Assembly: GCA_023897205.1 (NCBI GenBank)
Contig: JAHWDD010000003.1
Span: 3,289,665-3,353,664 of the forward strand
Origin: Exophiala sp. HKRS030
Taxonomy: Eukaryota > Ascomycota > Eurotiomycetes > Chaetothyriales > Herpotrichiellaceae
Length of the DNA: 64,000 bases
Direction: 5' to 3'
Part shown: positions 9,761 through 21,294 of the stretch, piece by piece
Position numbering within the stretch: the stretch's first letter is position 1
Layout: every line of letters begins with the position of its first letter
Made by a program: the position numbers and the translations under genes
Notes under the pieces: model-generated
What the model was told of the DNA's origin: nothing
Databases searched by the model: none
The model's input: the letters and a program-made list of their open reading frames with translations, nothing else

Positions 9761-10878
9761 ATGACTTCACTATTTGGAAGCAACACGTTCAACCCAGACA
9801 AAGACATTGGGGATCTCACAGGCAGAGTAGGTGGCATTTGATCTGAAACTGTGCCCATTTGCTGACTGATTATAAGGAGTATGTTGTGACAGGAGGCTCT
9901 GCAGGCATTGGGTTCGGAATCGTCGCACATTTGCTTCAGCATAATCCAAACAGCATAACCGTCCTCTCGAACAAAGAAGACCATTTCAAAACTGCTTTGG
10001 AGGAACTGAAGGAGTATGGTGACACTAGCAAAGTGCATTGGATGAAATGTGACTTGGAAGATCTCAAAGCAACAGATCGCGTTGCGAAAGAATTGGCAAG
10101 TACACACAAGAAGATCGATGGTGTAAGTGTCCCTCTAGATTCGACTCATTCACTGGTCGCCGTTCATTGCCTAGTCTCGTCCCTGTGTGGTGATCACCCA
10201 ATCACAGACGTTCCCCTGGCTGACTTTGACTTACAGCTCATCCTCAACGCCGGACTCGGAGTCGGAGTATACAACGAAACGGTGGACGGGATCGACTCAC
10301 ACTTTCAAGTGAACCACTTATCACAATTCCACCTTCTTCTAACTCTCCTTCCTGTGCTCAGTTGCGCACCAAACCCCCGTATCGTTCTCCAAGCATCCGA
10401 TCTTCACCGCGGTGCCACCGACGATGTGCAATTCGCCGACGAAGCCGAGATCAACCGTGACATCGGACCGACCAAACTGTACAACCGTACTAAACTCGCC
10501 CAAATCCTGATCGTGCGTGCTTTGGCGCGACGAATCAGTGACGGGCGACTAGGCGACGGCAAGAAGATCTACGTCAATGCCGTGCATCCTGGCGCCGTTG
10601 ACACCGATCAGCCTCTACAAGCGGAAGAAGCTTACGGCACGCTTGGCGTCATCGGCCATAACCTCGTCAAGCCACTGATGAAGGATCCGGTCTCGAAAGG
10701 CTGTCGACCGGCGTTGTACGCTGCGACCAGCGAGGAAATCGTGGAAAAGAATATCATCGGACAGTATATCGTGCCGGACAAGAAAGTCACGGATCCGAGC
10801 GCCCGTGCAAGGGATGACACACTGGGAGAGAGATTATGGGCGTTAAGTGAGGATATGCTGAAGAAACGCCTGGGTTAG
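9761..10878 (+). CDS. Short-chain dehydrogenase, retinol-dehydrogenase-like (317 aa)
   Basis: Three exons, 9761-9826, 9877-10122 and 10237-10878, with introns of 50 nt (CTGAC branch) and 114 nt, both GT…AG and in phase 0. The N-terminus MTSLFGSNTFNPDKDIGDLTGR precedes the cofactor motif TGGSAGIG. ILNAG follows the second splice, NHLSQF supplies the conserved Asn, and YNRTK is the catalytic Tyr-x3-Lys. This is the layout of the atypical SDR subgroup with retinol dehydrogenases and WW-domain oxidoreductases, where fungal members act on diverse carbonyls. No signal peptide is evident. The substrate is unknown. Exon 3 is richer in G/C than the flanking spacer, consistent with genuine coding bias. 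Confidence 0.88.
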
Positions 10879-11403
10879 CATCCATTCGTGAAGCGAAGTA
10901 GTTACCCCCTCCACAAACGAGACTTCCTCAACACCGAGGGCTACTTCAGATACTTTCGTCTCTTGCTGCAGTGTCAACAAGACTGGAATTGTTTTCTCCA
11001 CATCAACCCACTCCGTATCATTGTCGAATATAGGCTTATGAGGACTGGACTTTGTACGTCCACAATGCAACGCCACTTAAGTCGGCAATCTGTTTCCATC
11101 TGGACCTCCTGCGTAAAGCTGTACTCTATAGCTAGTTAGACGAGCTCGAGTAGCTCGCCCAAATCACTTCATCCACATGTGATTAAGTCTTCCAACCTCC
11201 TTACAGTATTTCCTACAGACGAATACTCCAAGCTGTAAGGTAGCGCGCTAACTACCTAGTTACCTAGTTAGTAGTCAGTCAGAAGGAAAATTGGGGATGC
11301 TGACAATACAGAACCGGCCTAACTACCTCGTAAGTAGGCCTCAATATTTTTGTGACTCTGGTTTTGGTTGGTTGGCGGTCTGTCTGTCTCTCTACATATC
11401 TAT
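10879..11403. other. Intergenic spacer with a TATC microsatellite
   Basis: Between convergent genes. It holds repeated TAGTTACCTAGTTAG-like words near 11250-11275 and a short (TATC)n run at about 11396-11414 just downstream of the photolyase stop. No gene is seen. Confidence 0.5.
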
Positions 11404-13677
11404 CTATCTATCTACTCGTATCCATTTAACTAGATGTCTAGCCCCTTTCCTCGTCCGGCTAACAATGCCATCGAGGGTCTTTTGCTCGCCCTTTTTCTTA
11501 CCCTTGTTCATCTTTTCATTCTGCTTCGCATTCCCATTCCGGTCCAGGTTCTGATTCGTCCTAGCAGCCTTTTTCGGTTTCTCCTCCTCCCCCTCCTCGC
11601 CTCCCTCCTCCTCATGTGTCTCATCGCCCTCATCCGCATTCTCACCCATATCCACATCCTCATCCTCATTGTTCACCGGCTTTCCATCCACGTGAGCATT
11701 CACTTGACTATCACTTCGTGCGCGCTTGGTTCCTCGCGATAGCGATCCAATACCCTCCTCCTTGCGCTCGGCACCTTGATCATTATAACCGAAGATCTTC
11801 TTCCACTCGCCACTGAGCACGCGCTCGTCGTCGCCGTACAGACCCACGTCATACGCCTCCTTGACCTTGTCGATGCAGAACTGCCGGCGCTCGTTGAAGT
11901 CGAACATGGGTTTTGGGTAGACTTTGATCTTGTCATCACTAACATCGCCACGACCATCACCATCACCATCACTACCACCACCACCACCGCCGCCGCCAGC
12001 GCTGCCTGCTCCATCACCTCTAATCAGACAGCCCCAGGCCTTCTGATCCACAATGGGCGCCTTATGCGGCTCGTAGATATACTTTGCATCGAAGCGCGCA
12101 AGCTCAGGGACATAACGGCGCACAAAGACACCGTCCGGATCCCACTTCTTGCCGAACGCGACGGGCGAATAGCAGCGGTAGAACATGTTGAAAAACGCCG
12201 TGCAGCTCAACCACATCCAATTCCCTGCGTTGCACGCGACTTCATGGTCGATGAGCCACTCCTCGAAGACCTCGGCGCCGCGCTCCCAGCTGACATAGCA
12301 GCCGCCGCGGGTCAGGAAGCAGGCGACGGCGTGGCGCCCGAGATGGTGGATCCAGCCTTCGGTCTTGAGCTGGCGCATCAGCGCGTCGATCCACGGAAAT
12401 CCCGTGCGCCCTTCCTTCCACCGTCGGAAGTATGTCTCGGCTTGCGCGTCGTCGACTGTGTATGTGCCGTCGCTGATGGGTTTGCCGTCCTTCTCGCCAA
12501 CGACGTAGTTGGACTGTAGGTGCCAGGGGATGAAGCGCGCCACGGGGTTGCCGACGGCCTGTCCGAAGGGGAATCCGACGGCCGCGTGCGCAGCGAAATA
12601 CATGTCGCGGAAGAGGAGTTGGCCTGGTAGGTTGACGGGTTCGTCGCTGTTGTGTTTCTTAGCCTTGGTGCGTCGGGCGAGCACGTCCTGTACATCCCAC
12701 CAGAATTTGCGCACTGATACGCTGCCGAAGTGCATGTGTGGCGAGAGGAGGGTGGTGGCTTGTGGTTCAAAGTCGGTCGGTGCGGTTTTGGGCTTTTCGA
12801 ATGTCCCGATGTACTCTTCGTCGGCGATGTATTTCGCAAGCACGGCGAGGCCGGCTGTCTCGCCGCCGTGGTGCGGGCTTGTCGCCATGCTGGGATCGAT
12901 GCCCATTTCGTCCAGCGTGGGCACGCCAAAGTCCTTGTTCGGTCCCATGATGCCCGTCTCGTACTGCGTGTTCTTGCCCTCGCCGAGCGTCCTTTGGGGC
13001 AGGTTGTAATCCATTGTCTCTTTCGACCCGCCGTCCTTGACCAGGTGATCGCCCTCATCTAGCTCAGATAGATCCATTTCCTCGGCGGGCAAAGGATCAG
13101 GTAACGTCGTCGGCGCGTCTAGCGGTTTCTTAGGCTTCCCATCACCGATCTTCGCACTAGCGTTGATCAACTGCTTGATGCTCATCGTGGGTTTTCCACC
13201 ATTTACACGGACAACTTCATCACTATCGAACAACGTACGCCCGGACAGCCTGACGACCTTAACACCTAGACCCTCGGCGATCTTCTGGACCTCAGCATCA
13301 CGCATGCGCGCATATGCATCGGTATCGGCCTCGAAGACAAGGACGTCGATCTTCCACCTCTTCAGGAGCTCGGGCATGACTAGAGCCGGCGCGCGGCGGA
13401 CGACGTGCAGTTTCTGCCGGTCGTTCAATTTGGTCAACGAGGCTGACACGTCCGCCATACATGTGACCAGGAAATTCCAGCGGTTGGCGGCTCCTCGCTG
13501 CCGATACACGTAATGAGGGTCCCAGCACCACAGCGGTATCAGGACAGAAGGGTCGAGTGAAAGAGCGTGCGTGAGTGCTGGTGAGTCATGCAGGCGTAAA
13601 TCTGTGCGGAACCAGTATAGCACGCGAGGGCCATTGCTGTTTGCAGTGGACGTGGGTTTCTTGAACTTGGGCGGCAT
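11404..13677 (-). CDS. (6-4) photolyase / animal-type cryptochrome homologue (757 aa)
   Basis: Single exon. The N-terminal Rossmann-like photolyase domain starts at VLYWFRTDLRLHDSPAL. The FAD-binding domain contains GRTGFPWIDALMRQLKTEG and EGWIHHLGRHAVACFLTRG, the signature of the (6-4)/animal cryptochrome clade with the two active-site histidines used in (6-4) repair retained, then NWMWLSCTAFF and DPDGVFVRRYVPEL. Fungal members include PHL1-type proteins that affect repair and light responses. A Gly/Asp-rich low-complexity loop (GGGGGGGGSDGDGDGRGD) interrupts the C-terminal part of the core, and about 150 residues of acidic/Lys-rich tail follow, with likely nuclear-localisation KK/KR clusters. 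I take MPPKFKK at 13677 as start. The frame is open upstream to 13746, and the extra 23 residues could be a leader but are not family-like. Confidence 0.9.
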   Translation of the reverse strand: MPPKFKKPTSTANSNGPRVLYWFRTDLRLHDSPALTHALSLDPSVLIPLWCWDPHYVYRQRGAANRWNFLVTCMADVSASLTKLNDRQKLHVVRRAPALVMPELLKRWKIDVLVFEADTDAYARMRDAEVQKIAEGLGVKVVRLSGRTLFDSDEVVRVNGGKPTMSIKQLINASAKIGDGKPKKPLDAPTTLPDPLPAEEMDLSELDEGDHLVKDGGSKETMDYNLPQRTLGEGKNTQYETGIMGPNKDFGVPTLDEMGIDPSMATSPHHGGETAGLAVLAKYIADEEYIGTFEKPKTAPTDFEPQATTLLSPHMHFGSVSVRKFWWDVQDVLARRTKAKKHNSDEPVNLPGQLLFRDMYFAAHAAVGFPFGQAVGNPVARFIPWHLQSNYVVGEKDGKPISDGTYTVDDAQAETYFRRWKEGRTGFPWIDALMRQLKTEGWIHHLGRHAVACFLTRGGCYVSWERGAEVFEEWLIDHEVACNAGNWMWLSCTAFFNMFYRCYSPVAFGKKWDPDGVFVRRYVPELARFDAKYIYEPHKAPIVDQKAWGCLIRGDGAGSAGGGGGGGGSDGDGDGRGDVSDDKIKVYPKPMFDFNERRQFCIDKVKEAYDVGLYGDDERVLSGEWKKIFGYNDQGAERKEEGIGSLSRGTKRARSDSQVNAHVDGKPVNNEDEDVDMGENADEGDETHEEEGGEEGEEEKPKKAARTNQNLDRNGNAKQNEKMNKGKKKGEQKTLDGIVSRTRKGARHLVKWIRVDR

Positions 13678-14611
13678 ATTGACGGCGAGGGTTGTGGTGG
13701 CCAGTCGCAAAGTGAAATATCCGGTAATCAACTCAACCCAACGCAACCAAGTCTCAGTGCCGAGACCTGTTCCCGAATATTACCTGTCTTGTAAGCGTGA
13801 GTCTATCTCCTCTGGCTACCTCTGCTTACAAGACGTTCAAGTCAGCATTGACGATGGTATGTAGCCGTGACCATTGCAGTAGAGCTCTCAACCAGTATCG
13901 AAAGAGGAGATTCGGTCTCAAAGGTGGTATTTTTGGTAATGGGAGCGATAGTCGAATTTGGGTTCGTGCTTTGGATACATTTCTGTATGATCGTGTCAAA
14001 GTCGACGACTATGGCAAGGGGAAGAATCAATGACGACATTTCTGAAAGGCAAATGAGTAGCGGCCGTGGGTGGTTCGTGTTGATCTGGCTCTACGGCCCT
14101 TGCGCCTGGAGGCTTGCCCTGACTACCAAGACTGATCAAGATCCAGCTAGGCAGAAAATGGTTAAGTATTCGATTGCCGAAGATCCGAGTGCATCGATGA
14201 AGTGTGGGAGGAACTTGGCTTCGTGGGGTCACCTCCCCTCCACAAGTTATATACCAAAACCAGGCGACGCAAGAATGCAAAAGATTTCCGCAAAGATTAA
14301 TTTTGACATTCAAGCTATCTGTGAATCATAAAATATTCTCTTGTGTTCATGCACTAGACACCCAATGGAGATACGTTTCCTCACGTACCATATTAAACAA
14401 CGACCCAGAAGATCTTCTTGACACAAACACCACTTGTCGCTGGACCAGTGTGCTACGCGTCGCCATTCGCCACGTCTTTCTTTGGTCAACTCAACTTTTG
14501 CCTTTCACTGGACGAAGCCATCTTTCCATTCATTGGTCTTCAATTAAATTATCGATAATTTCGTTTCATCGTAAACATCGTTTCCAAAAGGCATTGGTTA
14601 TCATCCCAGAT
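13678..14611. other. Intergenic spacer between photolyase and GH3 genes
   Basis: Contains the photolyase promoter (minus strand, toward higher coordinates) and the GH3 3' flank. Open frames at 13867-14331 and 14204-14662 on the plus strand lack any domain and are not called. No repeats stand out. Confidence 0.5.
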
Positions 14612-17600
14612 CTAGCCACTCGTTGTGTGAGGTCCAGGGGCATACCAGCTTTGAAACCCTGATGAATGATCGCCCCACGGCTTTCCTGTGGAATATGGAG
14701 CTGCAGATACGGGTCCGCTAGACACATAGGAAGATGAAGCCGAGCTAGGACTCACAGTACTGATAGTAGCTGGAGGGGGTGGTACGGAACCGCCACCGCT
14801 ACCACTGTTCAGTGCGCCACTAAGTGGTAAATTGCGGCTCGACGAACCAACGTAAATGACAGGATTATCAACCTCGATCCAGTTCTGGGTGACAGTATCC
14901 CAAGTCGAGACATCACGACGAGTGAGTTCCGCAATGAAGAAAGCAGATGCACCAGGTGCAATGGTCAAACGTTCAAATCCACGAAGAACTTTAGGTGGCT
15001 CGTCCTCACCGAGACTGATGTATAATTGAGCAACCTCATCGCCTTCAACCGAGCCGGTATTGGTGATGGTCGCAGTCACGGTCGCCACAATTTCCCACAG
15101 TCCAGCATTTCCACCAGGCTGACCACTGGCAGGAAGCCTAGGCTGTGGTGAAGCATCAGTAGCTCCTGCTGGGATGTATTGATCTGTAGGCAGACCATAG
15201 TGAGGGTCAGCAGATGATTCCTTAAAATCTGTCGAGTTGAGATATGGATAGATGAAAAGGCGGGGTCTATATGGAATACTTCCATTCGGAAACAAGTATT
15301 CTGACAAGTCAGGACTCGAACTTCCAAGGACTGGTGCGGGACCGGTTTCACCGCTTGTTGGGACATATGGTGCGGGATTGCCCGGTGTGATGACCAGATT
15401 GGAGTATTCAAAAGTCGTGTAGCTGAGGCCGAATCCGAATTCATAGATGGGATCTATACCATTTGCATCCAGGTAGCGATAATCGATGTAGACACCTTCG
15501 GAGAAGTAATCTTGTGGGGTATCGAATTGGCCATTGTTGGGAATGTAGAGGACATCTGTTCCGAAATCTTCTCGGTTTCGTGCAAGTGTGAAAGGCAATT
15601 TACCTCCAGGATTGACGAAACCATAAAGCACATCCACAATAGCATTGCCACTCTCCTGTCCGGGAAGTCCAGCCCATATGATGGCCGTGATATTTTCATT
15701 GTCATACCACGATGAGACGTTGACAGGTCCAACCGTGTGTAGAACTACGATCGTATTTGGGTTGACTGCGGTGACATTTTCGATGACACGCTCAGCATTT
15801 TCCCATAAAGTTAGATTGTTGCGGTCTCCTGTGTTGCCGTCAATAGTGATAAAACCCTCACCAGATTGAGCATTGGCGAATACAATAGCCACATCAGATT
15901 GTTCAGCAACGGAACTGATTTGACTGCTTGCAGAGTTTTGCAGAACCGCAAAGACTTGACCATTGGTCTGCGTGAGGACGTACTGTTGAATGGCTTGCTC
16001 GGGAGTGACAAGATATGGGAACTCGGAAGTTCCACTACCATATCCCATTGCTAAGGTGCCATTATTGCAACCGCGATTGGCACATCCGTTAGCACCTTGT
16101 GGATTGCTACCTGCGTCGTAACCAAAGATACCCACTTGCTTCTCCTTTCCAGTAAGAGGCAGTGCACCATTGTTTTTCAATAGGACATTTGATTTTGCGC
16201 CGACCTCACGGATGATGTTTCTGTGCTCGGCTTGCACATTGACATGCTCATTGACGAGGTCTTCCGGGGAATCTGATACAGCAGAATGAATACGGGCATA
16301 TGTGTTCTGGCTCCACTAGAGTAAGAGTTAGCGGCAGTAAGCCTTGGATAGTGGGAATTTCTCACAGAATAGAAGTTGGTGGGGACATAAGATTGATCTC
16401 TTCCGACGTAATAATAGGCGGCCATGATTCTTACAGCCATATCATCAACACGCCATTCGGGTACAGTTCCATTAAGCACGGAAATTGTCAAGTTTGTACC
16501 CCAAAAGGTATGTCCCGAATCGAAAACTGTGTCTCCAGGCATTGACATGTCTAACCCGGCCAAGGCGGTGCCGACTCCGGAATGTTGGGCTTGCCAATCT
16601 GACATGACGAAGCCTTGAAAGCCTAGTTCGTTCTTGAGCAAATGATTCAAGGCGTAAGAATTGGCGCAGCCATAAGAATTGTTGATCTGGTTGTATGAGC
16701 ACATGATAGCACCGGTTCCGGCACGAACAGCGTCGGCGAATGGCCATAGATACAATTCATGCATCGTCTTATCGTCAATGTTGGAACTGAGGGATTCGGT
16801 GATGTTAAAACCTAGACCTTGGGCCTCTCCGGATTGTCTGAAGTGTTCCTGCTCGTTGGCGATGTAATGCTTGGTTGTCGCAATAACACCGGCACTTTGT
16901 ATGCCCTGGACAGAGGGTGCAATCAAAGCGCCCGTAAGATATGGATCGGGACTGAAGCCTTCCCAATTTCTGCCACCTTCTGGGGCACGTCCAAGAGGAC
17001 CACAGACGGGGCCCAATGCAATATCGACGCCTTTGTCTCTGAACTCCTCTCCCATGGCCTGCCCACGAAGATATGCCAAATTGCGGTCCCAGGTGGCTGC
17101 TACATTGACGCCCGCAGGGAATGCAGAGACATAGTCGGCTAAGTCATGTTAATGTGGAACACATATCTCGTAGGCTGACAATCTGCTCACCGAATCTGAC
17201 ACCTAGAGGAGAATCTTGCAAACATAGACTGGGAAGGCCAAGACGCGGAATTGAGCCAGTATTTCCCACACAACGGTCAAGTCCCCAACTGAGGGAAAAG
17301 TGGTCAGCTCGTAGATGGCAATGGGGTAGGTAGTGGCAGAGATCACGTACCCGACACCTGTCGTAAGATTCACCTTCTCGAGTAACGTCAACTGACCAAC
17401 AAAGGCATAGGCCTTGTCGTAGGCAGAAGCCCAGTCACCCGTTCCCTCACCCCAAGGAGAAGGATAACTGGGAGGAGAATTCCATAAAGGGCCATCGTAG
17501 TCGTTGGTGTATGGTTGTGCAGCTTGTCTTTTGTTGATGAGATCGGAAGAGTCGACGGGCTGTAGAGTCAACAAGGATTGTAAGTATGGTGAACTTTTCA

Positions 17601-17896
17601 AGGTTGCGTTCAGAAGATAGAAGGCCGACAAGGGGATTTGCATGGTTCAAGAATTGGCCCTCGTATTGCACGTGCTGGGCATGAACGCCAGTTCCTGCGT
17701 CGGGGAAGGGGCAAGGCACGGAAAAGCTGCTGTATGGAGAGGGCCAGGGGTGGAATTAAATGGACTTTTGGAGGCTGCTGGGCCGCCGCCGGGGTTTCCC
17801 TGGCGGGATTGGAATTTAGGCTACTTACACTTGCTTGGACGCGGGCGTGGGGGTGACCACCAAAGCCGCCGCCGCCAATGTGGCTTGCAACCACAT
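14612..17896 (-). CDS. Secreted GH3 beta-glucosidase (about 949 aa)
   Basis: Exons 17559-17351, 17288-17191, 17138-16366 and 16315-14612 are certain, with introns of 62, 52 and 50 nt. The protein has the GH3 N-terminal barrel ([44 protein letters not shown]), the nucleophile Asp in [13 protein letters not shown], a C-terminal sandwich with acid/base-region motif [18 protein letters not shown], and a fibronectin-III-like end ([18 protein letters not shown]), then a Ser/Pro/Thr-rich tail. It hydrolyses terminal beta-D-glucosyl bonds, probably in cell-wall or cellulose breakdown. The start is uncertain. A first exon 17896-17831 encodes [20 protein letters not shown], a good signal peptide, and joins in frame to 17559 through a 271-nt intron with a weak GTGTAA donor. 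The alternative ATG at 17643 is also in frame but lacks a convincing signal sequence. Confidence 0.88.
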
Positions 17897-20414
17897 TTTG
17901 GTGATGTTTCTGCTCGCAATAGGCTGAAGGAGTGGAAAATGGTTAAGTGCTAGAATAGATCAAGTCTGTGATAGGTCGATATGCATAAAGATCGTGTTGT
18001 CTTGCAGCTCTAGACGATTACGCGGAGATCAGGAGCGTGGGTGAGAGGGACTGAAGGATGGATAAGTGGCCGGAGAACAGCCGGTAGACGGTCGCAGTTG
18101 CCCGCCAGACGCAGACCAGGACCTGCTTAGGTAACTTCCTAGGTAACTGCCTAGGTAAGCACCTTTGAGTATTGGACTATTAAGTGAGGCAGGTACGATG
18201 GTGACGACGATTTCGTGGGGACGTCAAATGGAAGTTGCGACTGTGAATCAACAACGAGAAGGTGCTATGGGCAACGTGCGAGGTTATAATATAATATACC
18301 CTTTCACTGTCATTACTACCACGTAGGTAGTATTGATGATTGATCTGATGATTCAATATCCTGATCTAGAGAAGCGTGCAGACTCGTAGAGTTTCGGTCG
18401 ATGGAGCACAAATTATGGAGCACAAATTCTATAGCTGGTCTGAGGTGTACAAAACTGTGGATGTGGATGTGGTGGGTATAAGCTCCATGATTTGTGGGAA
18501 GACAAATCCATGGGTTAGTTGCCGGTCTCGGGAAGGGAAGAAAACGACCGTCATGCATCAGATGGGGAGTACGGCAGGAAATCAAGTAAATGCGGATTGT
18601 GATATAGCAGTCACAGCAGTAGGAGGTAGTCACACGGTTGGCTACTCAGAATTCAGTCTATGCCGGCTGGTGCCTGTGCTTCGTCATTCCATGCAATAGT
18701 CGACAACATGGTTGCATTTCTGGAAGGTGGTAATAATACATACCTAGGTCTCTACCCTCTCAGCCGACGTGATGTTACAGCAATCATCAGACTACTACAA
18801 TGCACCCCGCAATACGCATCCCCATACCTCTTCTATAGCTAGGCAAGATTGGGTGGATAGGTACTGGGAAGATGTAGTCTTGCATGGTTAGCTGCTGCAA
18901 GTCAATAATATCGACTCGTCATAGTCATGGACATCCCTGTTGCAATGGAAGCAGGTGTTCTTTTGAATAGTCATGTGGCGACATCGGTAGATCGACCTCA
19001 GTCCAGTCCAGGTCCTTGACCTAGTTAGAACCCCGGTATAGCACAGACCAAGGACTACAGATACATACATACCAGGTAAACAAGGCCCGTATTCTCGATC
19101 CCTAGATACCTACCCAACCACGCCTACGTAGTGCCCAAGTACAGGTGGTCCAGCTACCTACTTCCAGGCGCATATCAAAAAAGCTCCAAGCCAAGCGAGC
19201 CTAATGATCCCCCGAAGCTCCAGGGACCCTTGCTTCCCCGCATTGGCGGTGGACGTGATGGGCTAGCGTTGCTAGTTAGTACGGGCACTACGGAGTACAT
19301 CAATGATCTGTTCGTGCCCATGGACGCCACCGATGACAAGCCGACGCCTCTATTTCCCCACTGGGACAAAATCCAGCGATCCACAAACTCCAAGGCCCGA
19401 TATTCTTCCTATTTGCTGATCAAAGCTCCAAAGGTCCTCCAGGAGTGTCCAGGCTACCGTAAAGGCCCCTCGCCTTTAACCAATCCCCGGACTTCCGCAC
19501 TGAAAAAGGATCCCTTCGGCATTTCACATTTCCGCCCAGTCGCGACACTTTATTCCACAGGACCACTGTAGAGCAAGCTTCTCATTACAACATATTTGTA
19601 CATGATTGTCTGATTTGCAAGCTGCCTGTCCCACCTGACCTTTCGACAGGACACCCACAGGACACCCACTGACAATGTAACCTTGACAAGGAAGACTCTC
19701 TAGTCCTGGAGAGAGGAATAATCCACCCCAAAGCTTGGCTTGGACGTGAATCATCTTGCTTGCAAGGTGCTTGTCGTACCTCTCTGTACCTTCCACTCAC
19801 CCGGCAGCTAACGTCTCCCCCAAGAAGCAACAATGAGGCTAAATAACTTCGTCACTCCATCCAAATCATGACACTCCACTGTGTCGGAACTCCAAATTGG
19901 ATGTACTTGTGGACGCACGACGGTGTGTGACTCGACAAGATCCTCGTGCCACAAGTTCTGGGCCATCAACCCCAAACCACGCCTCCGAAATCACCATGAT
20001 CAACGACAGGCACCTGATAGGCAATGGGGTGCCTCGGGGCATAGTTGAATACATTGATAGGATCATGGTCGACTCGGTCTTTGTAGTATAACCGTAAACC
20101 CGAGATCTTAGCCCGTGCTACTCCGGCATTCCGCGTGGGGATTTCTAGCTTCCATCAAAAGATCATCCACCCAATAAAGTTGTACTGAAACGCCGCTGTT
20201 CGATTTTCAAGGCCACCGTTGGTGGCTCAAAGTCAGAAGTTCTGCTCACTCTTCCGGGTGGGCCGAGCCACGTCTGGTGCAACCAAAGTTGGATATACCA
20301 TCGAATTCAGGTCCCCACAGAGAGTCGTCAGAAGTCAAGTCCAACCTTTTGTCATAGTAGATCAGCTCGTCAAGAATTCAAAACTGTCCTCGGGTGGATC
20401 TTCCTTCCAATTTA
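17897..20414. other. Long intergenic spacer with CCTAGG palindromes
   Basis: About 2.5 kb with no convincing gene. Palindromic CCTAGG words flanked by GTAA recur at 18138, 18150 and 18743. The longest plus-strand frame (19131-19571) is Pro/Gly/Ser-rich, has no domain and is not called. This is the upstream region of the GH3 gene and the downstream region of the membrane-protein gene. Confidence 0.5.
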
Positions 20415-21294
20415 TCACTCCTGCTTGTCATGAGTAGATCCGTCCAACGCGCCGACAATTTCGTGCCCGAGCACATACGCCATGTAAGACGGAAAGATAA
20501 TCCAGAGGCCGTTCGGCAGAATCCATAGCCAAAATAAGTCCCAGGCTGAATTATGGCCTATGTGCCTGAAGCCGGAGAAGTATTCATTGAGCCCTGTGAT
20601 CATGGTTAGCAAAGGGACTCGAAGGCCTGGATACAAAGCACCAAGGAAAACTGGCACCACACTCACAGTATAATACCGTCTTGCTGATTGTCATGATCGC
20701 GGCAGAAAAAAGTACTAACACAGCCTTTGCCACACCAGGTGCCGCAATCGTCTTTTCTGCATTTCCAAAGAAGAGTGTCTTTGCATCGCTAAAGGTATAG
20801 AGATTCTTGGCCGAGGTTTGAAATATGGCAACCAGATAGTAAATGTACATCAAAGTCTCGGCAACATTCAAGGACGACTGAGCTGCGGTAAAGCCATCAT
20901 GACCTTCCCAAGCTGGCCAACCATAGACATAGTCTACTGTACCGTACAGAGCGTACAAATGCCAGACGGGAAAATGAAATCGACCACCAGGCATGGAATG
21001 TGGGCGCAAGAAAACATATCCGGTGTCCCAAAGAACGAGCGGCAGTGAAACCGTCAACCAGATTATCAAAAGGGGAGGCACTGTATGCACAAATTTTTTC
21101 CCCACTACTGATCCCGACTTTGCTATCGATGTAGCTTTGGCGTGAGTCTTCTGGGGACTGGAAGAGTTGGCAACCACGATCGATCCACGTGGGGGTGGTG
21201 AGGCACGTATTGGCGATACGCTTCCATTGCTGCGATTGGAAGTGGGCGTTGCTGGTTCGGGAAATGGCCGAGGGTGGTGTCTAGTTGAGACCAT
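20415..21294 (-). CDS. Conserved fungal multi-pass membrane protein, EXPERA/emopamil-binding-like (268 aa)
   Basis: Exons 21294-20667 and 20593-20415 across a 73-nt GTGAGT…CACAG intron. The start is the ATG in TCACCATGG, a strong context; the frame upstream of it has no ATG. A Ser/Pro-rich cytosolic N-terminus of about 75 residues precedes four or so hydrophobic segments: PPLLIIWLTVSLPLVLW, FPVWHLYALYGTVDYVYGW, SLNVAETLMYIYYLVAIF and AVLVLFSAAIMTISKTVLYW. It ends LWIILPNG-like (LWILPNGLWIIFPSYMAYVLG). The WDTGYVFLRPHSMPGG and KTVLYWLNEYFSGF words recur in a fungal family that I believe relates to EXPERA membrane proteins, but this assignment is tentative and no catalytic role is claimed. Confidence 0.75.

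Noticed and set aside
12378..13058. 226-codon frame overlapping the photolyase gene on the same strand
   Set aside because: Arg/Ser/Thr-biased out-of-frame shadow of a strongly supported GC-rich coding region.
13867..14331. 154-codon plus-strand frame between photolyase and GH3
   Set aside because: No domain, no conserved pattern, overlaps equally long frames on the other strand.
19131..19571. 146-codon plus-strand frame
   Set aside because: Pro/Ser-rich with no domain, in repeat-like spacer; no homology recognised and no splice partners.
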